This document shows, piece by piece, positions 10,406 to 64,000 of a stretch of 64,000 nucleotides of DNA (its first letter is position 1; each line of letters opens with the position of its first letter). The notes under the pieces were generated by a model. It saw only the letters and a program-made list of their open reading frames with translations. It searched no databases and was not told the origin of the DNA. The position numbers and the translations under genes were made by a program. The DNA comes from Nemertoderma westbladi (lineage: Eukaryota > Xenacoelomorpha > Nemertodermatida > Nemertodermatidae), in NCBI GenBank assembly GCA_032718475.1, contig JAUCBJ010006881.1, forward strand, positions 1-64,000. Direction: 5' to 3'.

Positions 10406-10691
10406 ATATTTATTATGAACACCCTGGCCTGGATATTAATGTCATCCTATTATTATGTATTCTAGAATATTGACAAACCCAATATTGTACTTAACTAACT
10501 TGCTTCAATGTGTTCCTACTGCGAACGTCGTGATACCAGTAAGCAATAATTGTTATTTGTTTTTATGAATATTCTATAACATTAAACTCATTGTAATTGT
10601 TAATTAATTTATATGTAACTTTTAGATATTTTTATGAATTCTTAATGTTTTCACAACTTTTGAAATCAAAACACGGCGTTTCCGTGTTTTC

Positions 10692-13326
10692 TAGGGATGT
10701 GCCGGATTGACTATTTTCAAACCGGCCAGGCCGGAGCCGGAGCTGGATTTGTAAAAAAATCCGGACGGAATTCCGGCCAAAGCCGGATTTTTTATATACC
10801 ACCACTTTTTTCCTTGAATCAGCTATATGGTACCTTTATGCATGAACAGAAATGAAGGGACGGAGGATACCACGTCATTTGGTCCTTTGGGCGTTAGGTA
10901 CTGTGTCGATGGATAACGTGTTGGCTGGATCATGATCAGCAAGGTCATGATAATGAATTTGACTTTATAATATTATGAATTTAGAAATAGATAAGTATGT
11001 CAATTATCCCAACTAAACGGGACGAGAAGAGCGTTTCCTAATTTACAAATACTTGTACATATATTTAGTAGGGATGTCCCGGAATCGATATTTTGATTCC
11101 GGCCGGAACCGGAACCGGAATTCAACATGCCGGAATATTCCGGCCGGAACCGGAATTTTCTATAATTAGTGAAATACACTAAATGACCCAAGAAACTTTA
11201 CAATTTTTTGTGAAACAAATGAATTTTTTTAATTTCTAAAGCCAAGTTTGCTAATGAGATGAATCAGAACCTTGGCGGGAACTTAAGGTGGGTGGAGTGG
11301 AGAATGACCTGGGCCCTTATGGGGCCGGGATGGTACTTCGGCATTGTGACCTGGGCCCTTATGGGGCCGGGATGGTACTTCGGCATTGAACGACAGGGAA
11401 TTTAATATAATTTTTTTCTAAAATCTATATCTTTGGCCAAAAGTTAGGTTTTTAGCATTTAGACTCCTAAAACCCTACGTTAAACAAAAACTTATGGTTT
11501 CGCGTCATTATGTCCTTTGGTGCAATATCCTGGTGTCTTTAAGGGAAAGGAGCATGTTACAGTGACATGTTATTCGAACCAAAACAATAAACGAGGCCAA
11601 TAGTACATGTTACAGTTTAATTATTGCTGGGAATAAATAGATTTATGGTAAGAAATAGCTTTGCTGTAAATAAAAATTAAACTACTATATTATGCAGCAC
11701 CTTCGACGCAGGACTGAACTAAAATCCACTCGCATGACCTGTACGTATTAATTGTAATAACGTTTATATTAGTTTTAAGTTAGAGTAGTAATTGTAATTG
11801 TGTAATATTGTATTTGTAACCAAGTAACATAAGGACCCCCATGGAAATAAACTGCAAATCTTTAGGGGTCATCGTATATGTTACGTTGGACAATACCAAT
11901 CATAATATTATCATAATATTTAATATTTAATTCAAAGTAAAATAATATAAAATCAATGTAAAATGATGTAAAATATTGTAAGATCAATCTAAAAAACGTC
12001 ATTTTATAAGCAAATTGTAAAAAGCAAATTGGAAAAACCACTATTTAAGGCCCGTGCTCCACTGGTGTGTCTTATGTAGTCTTAGTCAGAATAAATTATG
12101 GAACACATTGGTTTCAATGGGAGCGTCTCCACTGGTAAATCGTAAGTGATTGGTTACTTTGCGTATAAATATGCAGTAAATGTGAGATGCATCTTATATT
12201 TTTTATCAAATGACTTATGACTTGTGTTCCAAATGGAGCAAGAGGCATTCATTTTGACATTCTGACCAGTGGGGCACGGGCCTATTGATGCATTTCATTA
12301 GTTAATGTAAATTACGATGGTTTTAGTGAATTGTATATGAATACTACAGTAGGTGGTGTAACATATGGTGGGACCATTTTAGTTTGATTACCAGGTGAAT
12401 TGTTTTTGGAAATGTGTTACATATCAAACGTGCAACTGCAAAGCACTGCGTGCCAACGTGCAAAATGTGCAACTATCAAACTAGTTAGGAACCTGGCAAT
12501 TCCGGCCGGAACCGGAATCGGGCAAAAACCGCCGGAATTCCGGGACATCCCTAATATTTAGTATCACCAGCGTCTTCAATTTATTCCGAGCGAATATTTG
12601 TAGAGGCTGGTAATGTATTTGATGAGAATCGCTCTCGTCTACTTCCGGCTCGTGGAGAGAAACTAATATTTTTGTACCATAACCTACGCCGATTTGATAT
12701 TTGATATAATGGATTGATTTGATAAATAAAGTGCAAATTGAAAAATAGAACGAAGTAATACAGTAGCTGTAGTTTTTTATATTTTCGGAGTTAAATTGGA
12801 TTTACTAGAGTTACTAAATTGCCTGTCGAATATATAAACTGGTCATTCACGGTTGTTAGCTTAATCTCAATTTATAACAAACTTACCTAGACCAAACATT
12901 ATCGCTTGCGCGCTGCTCTGGGACAATATAATAATTATTAACTAGTTATAATTAGTATATGGGTATACATGTACTATTTATACCAACCAAATACAAATAT
13001 TATTGGTAAAAAGTAGTCAGTCAGCTCAGCAAGTAGATAATCATAAAAAGATAGCTCTGCTTTAGTCTTTATCATATTTATGATATGAATGAATTTGATA
13101 CAAACTATGAAAATAATAGTATTGTAGTCCATTGTATTTGCTTATGTTTAAATTTGTTTGAATTTAAAAGAAAATTTATTTTGATGTTTTTTTTTTTAAT
13201 TTACATTAATTGTAAATTTTGTCAACAATTCGCTGAAATTGAAATCCGGCCAAAAAATTTCAATCCGGCCGGAGCCGGAACCGGATTTTTTTCTCAAAAT
13301 CCGGCCGGATATCCGGCACACCCCTA
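10692..13326. mobile_element. hAT-like non-autonomous element (outer)
   Basis: Starts TAGGGATGTGCCGGAT and ends with the inverted form (...CACACCCCTA). It is flanked by the identical 8-bp direct repeat GTGTTTTC at 10,684-10,691 and 13,327-13,334, the target-site size of hAT elements. Subterminal regions are rich in CCGG steps. No transposase frame was seen. A second element sits inside it, and without that its length is about 1.14 kb. Confidence 0.85.
11069..12553. mobile_element. hAT-like non-autonomous element (nested)
   Basis: Ends are TAGGGATGTCCCGGAAT and its inverse. The flanking 8-bp direct repeat is ATATTTAG at 11,061-11,068 and 12,554-12,561. It carries a 42-bp tandem duplication at about 11,305-11,388 and no coding frame. 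It is inserted in the outer element of the same terminal type, which dates it as the younger of the two. Confidence 0.88.
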
Positions 13327-13752
13327 GTGTTTTCCAAAGAGGCGGGGATAATATTATGTTTATCACCATGAATTTAATTAATTTTAGTGTCAAAAGAGAC
13401 GCGCAAGACTCTCCGCGTTCAATTGATATAAGCCACATGTGAAATGATTGAGATTTAATGTGTATTTGAATCGATCGAAAGTCTCTATGCATAGAAACCA
13501 ATATATATAAGAAATTATCAGAGCACAGCGTAATGACGTCAAATATGTAGCAGACAATCACAGGCGATTTTCAAAATTGGCTTCCCGGGCCTACTTAAAC
13601 CCGCCATTTCGACCGTTTCCACAAGTTTTTACAAAAATCACACCCGCCACTCGATTCTGGGCACCTCGTTACCCCTTATTCGATTGTTTCTAGCCCAACA
13701 GTTTTTTCGCGCACCAACCCCATTATTATATATGTTTCTGTTATCTGTTCAG

Positions 13753-58575
<44,823 letters not shown>

Positions 58576-58870
58576 CATTTCGTACCATTTCTATATGAAC
58601 TTAATCCATCGCTGGAATTATTTTCCATCACTATCAGAGTTAAAAAAAAAACTTGATGGTATTGATATTGCAATATGACTCTGCAGTTCTTGAACTCGTT
58701 TAAAATAGTGACTTTTTACTTATAGAAAATTCCTTAAAAGTTTGCAATATTTTTAGGTTCATATTTTTTTGTAATTTCTACCGTACACCATTTTATTATC
58801 TATCGTTATTGTACATTAATGGTTTTAATATTTTGTGAATCGTTTTTATGTAATTATTATTATTAATATT

Positions 58871-58876
58871 AATAAA
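58871..58876 (+). terminator. SMC1 poly(A) signal
   Basis: AATAAA about 295 bases after the SMC1 stop, in an AT-rich untranslated stretch. It is the first canonical signal seen downstream. Confidence 0.5.
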
Positions 58877-59474
58877 TGCGAAGAATAATTCTTAAAATTA
58901 ATTTCTCTTCAGCACTCACATGGTGTTGTCATGTAAAGCGTTGAGCGTGTGTTGGTTTCCTGTTGAGAAAGTGCGGGGAGAAACCAACCGATTAGCTATC
59001 AGCTGATAGCATGCAAGTTCCAGGTCTCAGAATATAATATTCCAAATATCGACTTAGACAAGATCTGCTTGATGTACTCATTCGTCGGTTTATCAGAAAT
59101 GGTAATTTTGTACATAATGTAGGGAGGGGGTAGACTCAGCCAAAAATATCAATTTTTGAGAACTTTCATATACAGTACGTCATTATTGATAAACCATTTG
59201 ACGCACAGAATTTGAAGGTTTCAGGCTCAAAATTTTGTTATTATGCCTGCCAATTTTTTGATATGTGCATACATTTAATATTGTAAAATTAGGACATATG
59301 GAAGGTGATCAACAAAAAACTGGATCACAACTGGATGAATTCCAGATACTTGCGAAGTAAAGTTTCGTTATGCCAAAGTTTGTTGGTTCATATCGTTCGG
59401 GGTTTTCAAGGTAGAGGGTTAATTTTCTACCACAACATAAACAAGTATCTTGTCAGTAATAGGGTCTTGGTCCT
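58877..59474. other. Intergenic, no gene
   Basis: AT-rich sequence after the SMC1 gene; no supported coding frame. Confidence 0.45.
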
Positions 59475-59749
59475 CTTTGCGACAGTTGGACCTCACTGAC
59501 ACCCATTGGGTGTCATATGACACCCTATTATCACCCATAGGGTGTCATTGGCGCCAGACTGTCTGGGTGACACCTCCCAATTAGACTAATTAGACCCTAG
59601 TTGACAGGTGTCATCAATTAATTAGTACAATTAATCCTATTACGTGTCTTACGACTCCTAATTAGAGTTTAATTGATTATCCTAATTAATCAGACTGATT
59701 AGCGCCCTGACACACAATGGGTCATCAGTGAGGTCCAACTGTCGCAAAG
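59475..59749. repeat. 275-bp MITE with 25-bp perfect inverted ends
   Basis: Ends begin CTTTGCGACAGTTGGACCTC and are exactly inverted at 59,725-59,749. Internal palindromic words include GACACCCATTGGGTGTC and GACACCC...GGGTGTC. No coding content. Confidence 0.88.
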
Positions 59750-60126
59750 CCGGCTCAAGAGGGTGTCATAAGTGACACCGCGGCTCTTTTATTCATTAAT
59801 ACTTAATTATTTGTATTTAATTTTACTTTATTTATTTGTATTTAATTTTAAATTAATTATTCATTTGTACTTTATTTTAATTTAATTAATTGTATTACTT
59901 TTACTTTATACATTGATTTCTATTTTAAAATTAATTAGGTAACTAATTACTCTTATCTATATCCAGACAGCTTTATCGTTGACCTTTCACCCCCAATTAG
60001 CTTTAACCAAGCAACAGCTTATAAATAATAGTTGTATCCAAGCGCCCCCCCCCCCCCCCCCCCCCCTCTCGTGATACCTCTGATTCCTAATTACTCTTAC
60101 CTATATCCAGCCGTCTGCAGTTCCAT
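59750..60126. other. Intergenic, AT-rich with C22 run
   Basis: (TTTAATT)-type low complexity and C22 at 60,045-60,066. The words TACTCTTACCTATATCCAG occur near 59,950 (one mismatch) and 60,090. Confidence 0.5.
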
Positions 60127-60587
60127 AGTCTGCCGCTAGAGGGCATATTATCTGAAAATTAACATCTTCTCTAACTTTGTTATTTTCATTCCGAATAGGT
60201 TTAAACTCGGTAGGCATCCACTACGACATAGGCCATATCTTTTGCGGAGACATAGAGTAGTCTGAAGTTCCCCTGTCTGCCGCTAGAGGGCGTATTATTT
60301 GAAAATTAACATCTTCTCTAGCTTTGTTATTTACAATCCGCAAAACTATGAAGTTATATTGCTTAAGAGTTCTAAGGGGCGAGCCATGAGGCAAGATGTT
60401 TGAGGCTTATTTAGATATATTATTACTTAGTTTTGACACCCCAATCGATATCTATTACAATATGGGCAATATATTTTGCAGAGTCACAGAGTATTCTGAA
60501 GTTCCCAGTCTGCCGCTAGAGGGCGAAATGTCTCAAAGTGAAAACCATATGGTAGCCATGAATTGGTTACTAGGCAATAATACGGCC
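60127..60587 (+). repeat. Left inverted arm
   Basis: Contains three copies of CTGCCGCTAGAGGGC at 60,130, 60,277 and 60,510. The first two sit in a ~147-bp internal duplication (TGAAAATTAACATCTTCTCT). Confidence 0.9.
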
Positions 60588-60680
60588 GTGAGGCATAGAC
60601 TATGACTCACTGAGGCATAGACTATGCCTCACTGAGGCATAGACTATGCCTCACTGAGGCATAGACTATGACTCATAAGG
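60588..60680. repeat. Palindromic satellite, short left array
   Basis: About four units of GAGGCATAGACTATGCCTC, a palindrome apart from its middle base, inverted relative to the large right array. Confidence 0.9.
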
Positions 60681-60811
60681 GTCTAAGGCCTTCAAGCTGA
60701 TCATTTGCTTAGTTTTCTAATTAGAAGGTCGTGAGTTCGAACCCTAGAAGAGCATTATTCTTTTTCCTAGCTCTTGGCTAACTCTAGCATACACTAGCTT
60801 TGACTCTCCCG

Positions 60812-61873
60812 CTATAGTGATAGTATGCAACCTTGGCCTGCGCGGGCATATACTGAACGAGAGTTTTTTATCATAGGTCTTCGAAAATTAGTAAAAGCTG
60901 GTTGATTTTCTATACTTTCATCTTCCTCATTACCCAACTGTTTCTTAATTTTATTCAATTGTTCATTAATTTTCAGTAATTTACTTTTATTTCCCAGAAC
61001 CTGTCTTAATATCTCTTCTCTATTTTCTTCATTTTCTTCCATTTGTTTAATAAATTTCCGCATTTGATTTTTGTTTCCTAATATTTGTCTCAATATCTCT
61101 TCTTTATTTTCATCATTCTCTTCTAAATGTTTAATAAATTTCTGTAATTTAATTTTACTTCCTAGAACTTGGGTCAATGTCGCCTCCTTATTTTCTTCAT
61201 TTTCCTTCAAATGTTTAATAATTTTCCGCAATTGATTCTTATTTCCAAGTAATTGCCTCTTTATTTCCTCATTATCATCATTTTCACCCTCTTCTCCACT
61301 TTCCTGATCTTCACTTTCTTCATCATCTTCCCCGCCTTCACTTTCTTCACTCTCTTTCTGACCTTCACTTTCTTCATCCTCTTCCCCGCCTTCACTTTCT
61401 TCATCCTCTTCCCCGCCTTCACTTTCTTCACTCTCTTTCTGACCTTCACTTTCTTCATCCTCTTCCCCGCCTTCACTTTCTTCATCCTCTTCCTGTTCTT
61501 CACTTTCTTCATCCTCTTCCTGTTCTTCACTTTCTTCATCCTCTTCCTGTTCTTCACTTTCTTCATCCTCTTCCTGTTCTTCACTTTCTTCATCCTCTTC
61601 CTGTTCTTCACTTTCTTCATCCTCTTCCTGTTCTTCACTTTCTTCATTCTCTTCCTGACCTTCGCTATCTTCACCCTCTTCTTGACCTTCACTTTCTTCA
61701 TCCTCTTCCTGATCTTCACTTTCTTCGTTCTCAACTTCACTCTCTTCAACTTCATCCTGACCCTCACTATTTTCATTCTCCATCTCATCATCCTCTTCTT
61801 CTCCATCTTTCTCACTCAAATTTTCCTCATTTTCTAGGGGTAACTGTTTTTGTATCCCTTTCAAAATATTCAT
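60812..61873 (-). CDS. Acidic repeat protein of the foldback element, 353 aa
   Basis: Starts MNILKGIQKQLPLENEENLS. Residues ~20-210 are almost only Glu/Asp/Ser/Gln, built on an 8-residue repeat (EEDEESEEQ-like, 24 bp) that also varies as SEGGEEDEE and SEGQKESEE. Residues ~210-325 hold four copies of a ~30-residue helical repeat (LGNKNQLRKIIKHLKENEEN type). The C-terminal tail PAFTNFRRPMIKNSRSVYAR is basic and aromatic. No family recognised. The acidic tract plus regular helical repeats could bind basic proteins; that is inference. The opposite strand is also open over the repeat, as expected from its composition, but lacks the structured C-terminal part. Confidence 0.65.
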   Translation of the reverse strand: MNILKGIQKQLPLENEENLSEKDGEEEDDEMENENSEGQDEVEESEVENEESEDQEEDEESEGQEEGEDSEGQEENEESEEQEEDEESEEQEEDEESEEQEEDEESEEQEEDEESEEQEEDEESEEQEEDEESEGGEEDEESEGQKESEESEGGEEDEESEGGEEDEESEGQKESEESEGGEDDEESEDQESGEEGENDDNEEIKRQLLGNKNQLRKIIKHLKENEENKEATLTQVLGSKIKLQKFIKHLEENDENKEEILRQILGNKNQMRKFIKQMEENEENREEILRQVLGNKSKLLKINEQLNKIKKQLGNEEDESIENQPAFTNFRRPMIKNSRSVYARAGQGCILSL

Positions 61874-61972
61874 AACTTTATGAATTTATTTTCCATTGTT
61901 TGTTTTATATTTAATATATCACGCTCATCTCTCTTTTTCTTTTCATCTTCACTAAAAATATCTTCGGATTTT

Positions 61973-62092
61973 TTAAATTTTTTTTCGTAACGGAGCCATT
62001 AGTTTTTCCTTTCTATGTGTTTCCATATGACGAGATAAATTGTCTTGTCTCATTTCTTTATTACAAACCAAACAACTTTCATGTCTATGCAT
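61973..62092 (-). CDS. Small C2H2 zinc-finger frame
   Basis: 39 codons from ATG at 62,092: MHRHESCLVCNKEMRQDNLS followed by RHMETHRK, a CX2C-X11-HX3H zinc finger. The frame stops just after an A8 run. Read one base on, the frame continues Lys/Glu-rich for about 35 codons and its TGA overlaps the ATG of the acidic protein as ATGA (61,873-61,870). Whether the run is an error, a slippery site or decay is open. Confidence 0.5.
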   Translation of the reverse strand: MHRHESCLVCNKEMRQDNLSRHMETHRKEKLMAPLRKKI

Positions 62093-62099
62093 TATATAG

Positions 62100-62544
62100 C
62101 AATGTCAATTGATATTATTGAATTTTAGCTAAATGATTTTACAAAAATTTAAATAAATAAAACTTTTATGAAAATAAATACAACTTTTTAATATAAAACT
62201 TAGAGAATGACTGGGAATGCGTTGAACGGGGGCTATTATAGATGGAGGCTAGAATGGATTATCCAATCAGAGTGCGAGGGTGAGTTAGGCAGCCAATCAG
62301 GACTCGAGGGAGGAAAGTTAGACAGCCAATGAGAGAGCAGATGCGAGTACAGTGGTAAAGCGCCCGCCCATCCATGGTGAGATAACGTCACACTAACTCT
62401 CAAGGATAGTTATACTCACCATTCAAATATCCCTCGCAAACCAGATTCCCCCCAGCATCTAAAGTATTCCACTTCAATGCAAAATATATAGAGCTTTAGT
62501 TGGATTTGAACCTGTGCTTGTAAACTCTTTTGTGCTCGTATATT
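62100..62544. other. Inside foldback element, no gene
   Basis: Upstream side of the zinc-finger frame. Contains two GGCAGCCAATCAGGACTCGA-like words near 62,250-62,330 and a (TATA)-rich stretch that could be promoter. Confidence 0.4.
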
Positions 62545-63362
62545 GAAGTGAGGCATAGACTATGCCTCACTGAGGCATAGTCTATGCCTCAGTGCCTCAG
62601 TGAGGCATAGTCTATCCCTCAGTGAGGCAGAGTCTATGCCTCAGTGAGGCAGAGTCTATGCCTCAGTGCCTCAGTGAGGCACTGAGTGAGGCATAGTCTA
62701 TGCCTCAGTGAGTCGTAGTCTATGCCTCAGTGCCTCAGTGAGGCATAGTCTTATGCCTCAGTGAGTCATAGTCTCTGCCTCAGTGCCTCAGTGAGGCATA
62801 GTCTATGCCTCAGTGAGTCATAGTCTATGCCTCAGTGAGTCATAGTCTATGCCTCAGTGCCTCAGTGAGGCATAGTCTATGCCTCAGTGAGGCATAGTCT
62901 ATGCCTCAATGAGTCATAGTCTATGCCTCAGTGCCCCAAGTCTATGCCTCAGTGCCTCAGTGAGGCATAGTCTATGCCTCAGTGAGGCATAGTCTATGCC
63001 TCAGTGCCTCAGTGAGGCATAGTCTATGCCTCAGTGAGTCATAGTCTATGCCTCAGTGAGGCATAGTCTATGCATCAGTTAGGCATAGTCTATGCCTCAG
63101 TGAGTCATAGTCTATGCCTCAGTGCCTCAGTGAGGCATAGTCTATGCCTCAGTGCCTCAATGAGGCATAGTCTATGCCTCAGTGAGGCATAGTCTATGCA
63201 TCAGTGCCTCAGTGAGGCATAGTCTATGCCTCAGTGCCTCAGTGAGGCATAGTCTGTGCCTCAGTGCCTCAGTGAGGCATAGTCTATGCCTCAGTGAGGC
63301 ATAGTCTATGCCTCAGTAAGTCATAGTCTATGCCTCAGTGCCTCAGTGAGGCATAGTCTGTG
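62545..63362. repeat. Palindromic satellite, large right array
   Basis: About 35-40 units based on GAGGCATAGTCTATGCCTC joined by AGT or AGTGCCTCAGT, about 820 bp. Each unit is its own reverse complement except the middle base. Confidence 0.95.
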
Positions 63363-63426
63363 TCAGGTCTTAAATGAGAGTCTTACAAATTCGAACGGCA
63401 ACGAACAAATTCGAAGGTTACTGTTC

Positions 63427-63500
63427 CACCTTGGTGTAGTGGTTGCATTGAATTCACATCTCCCGTATGTCATGGGTTCGATCCCCGCATGAACCAGGGC
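63427..63500 (+). repeat. tRNA-derived SINE head
   Basis: A box TGGTGTAGTGG (63,432-63,442) and B box GGGTTCGATCC (63,474-63,484) at tRNA spacing, Glu/Gly-like. Between the satellite and the right arm. Stem pairing is partial. Confidence 0.55.
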
Positions 63501-63539
63501 AGTTTTCGTTCGGTCAGCAATAGGCCTAACGTTGCAAAA

Positions 63540-64000
63540 TGCAGTATTATTGCCTAGTAACCAATTCATGGCTACCATATGGTTTTCACTTTGAGACATT
63601 TCGCCCTCTAGCGGCAGACTGGGAACTTCAGAATACTCTGTGACTCTGCAAAAGATATAGCCCATATTGTAATAGATACCGATTGGGGGGTCAAAATTAA
63701 GTAATAATATATCTAAATAAGCCTCAAACATCTTGCCTCATGGCTCGCCCCTTAGAACTCTTAAGCAATATAACTTCATAGTTTTGCGGATTGTAAATAA
63801 CAAAGCTAGAGAAGATGTTAATTTTCAAATAATACGCCCTCTAGCGGCAGACAGGGGAACTTCAGACTACTCTATGTCTCCGCAAAAGATATGGCCTATG
63901 CCGTAGTAGATGCCTACCGAGTTTAAACCTATTCGGAATGAAAATAACAAAGTTAGAGAAGATGTTAATTTTCAGATAATATGCCCTCTAGCGGCAGACT
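63540..64000 (-). repeat. Right inverted arm
   Basis: Inverse of 60,127-60,587. GCCCTCTAGCGGCAG at 63,603, 63,836 and 63,983 mirrors the left arm's motifs. Open at the window edge. Confidence 0.9.

Larger units (their letters stand above)
60127..64000. mobile_element. Foldback element with long inverted arms
   Basis: 60,127-60,587 and 63,540-64,000 are inverted copies, colinear without gaps and about 95% alike by eye; the match is still going at the window edge. Inward of the arms lies palindromic satellite in opposite phase, and the centre carries two minus-strand frames. It could be a non-autonomous relative of a large self-synthesising (Polinton-like) or Foldback element. No polymerase, integrase or capsid gene is visible to prove that. 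Confidence 0.75.

Noticed and set aside
7570-13750. Missing first SMC1 exons with Walker A
   Set aside because: I looked for a GPNGSGKSN-type motif on the plus strand and found none; the exons are inferred to lie left of the window.
60396-60605. Frame MFEAYLDILLL... present in both arms of the foldback element (also 63,363-63,731 on the minus strand)
   Set aside because: Most differences between the arms would change amino acids, the ends differ, and part of it encodes the CTGCCGCTAGAGGGC motif, so it looks like a chance frame in the arms.
59305-60680. CRISPR-like array suspected from regular palindromes
   Set aside because: Eukaryotic context, units are adjacent without unique spacers; this is satellite and MITE sequence.
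61253-61837. 194-codon plus-strand frame of FTFFILFPA repeats
   Set aside because: Complement of the Glu/Ser-rich repeat; the minus frame has the structured C-terminal repeats and an upstream partner.

Overview
KIND OF SEQUENCE. This is animal (metazoan) nuclear DNA, most likely from an invertebrate. It is AT-rich, its host genes have GT-AG introns, and its mobile elements (BEL/Pao LTR retrotransposon, APE-type LINEs, hAT-like DNA elements, foldback elements, tRNA-derived SINEs) are typical of invertebrate genomes. I cannot name the species; a tunicate or other soft-bodied invertebrate is a guess. || LAYOUT. (1) 1-7,567, minus strand: the 5' two thirds of a BEL/Pao retrotransposon, from gag to the start of the integrase, open to the left window edge. 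Leader and LTR-like sequence follow, probably to about 9,900. (2) 10,692-13,326: a hAT-like non-autonomous element with another hAT-like element inserted inside it; both have 8-bp target-site duplications. (3) 13,753-58,575, plus strand: nineteen exons of the cohesin ATPase gene SMC1. They encode about 1,103 residues, from the end of the N-terminal ATPase lobe to the stop. The first ~137 residues, including Walker A, lie left of the window. The gene covers about 45 kb because its introns are full of repeats and of other genes on the opposite strand. (4) Genes nested in SMC1 introns, all on the minus strand: a TMEM151-like membrane protein with one frame break (14.8-16.0 kb), a fibrinogen-domain lectin-like gene (37.1-42.8 kb, secreted), an intact single-exon DCAF6 (53.3-55.9 kb), and an unassigned terminal exon (31.4-31.6 kb). 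(5) 60.1-64.0 kb: a long foldback element with ~460-bp inverted arms, palindromic satellite, an acidic repeat protein and a small zinc-finger frame. || MOST UNUSUAL. Two SMC1 introns begin with tandem arrays whose repeat unit contains the 5' splice site itself. The intron after 46,151 carries thirteen copies of exon end plus donor in 66-bp steps. The intron after 20,444 begins with 2.7 kb of a ~21-bp repeat that reproduces the donor GTTCGT. Several mobile elements have arms built of inverted minisatellites; one (39,769-41,094) is defined by an 8-bp target-site duplication. || HOW THE GENES RELATE. SMC1 (cohesin ring ATPase), DCAF6 (CUL4-DDB1 substrate receptor), TMEM151-like and fibrinogen-domain proteins share no pathway that the sequence shows. 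Their closeness looks like nesting of compact genes inside long introns, not an operon. The mobile elements and satellites account for most of the remaining DNA.
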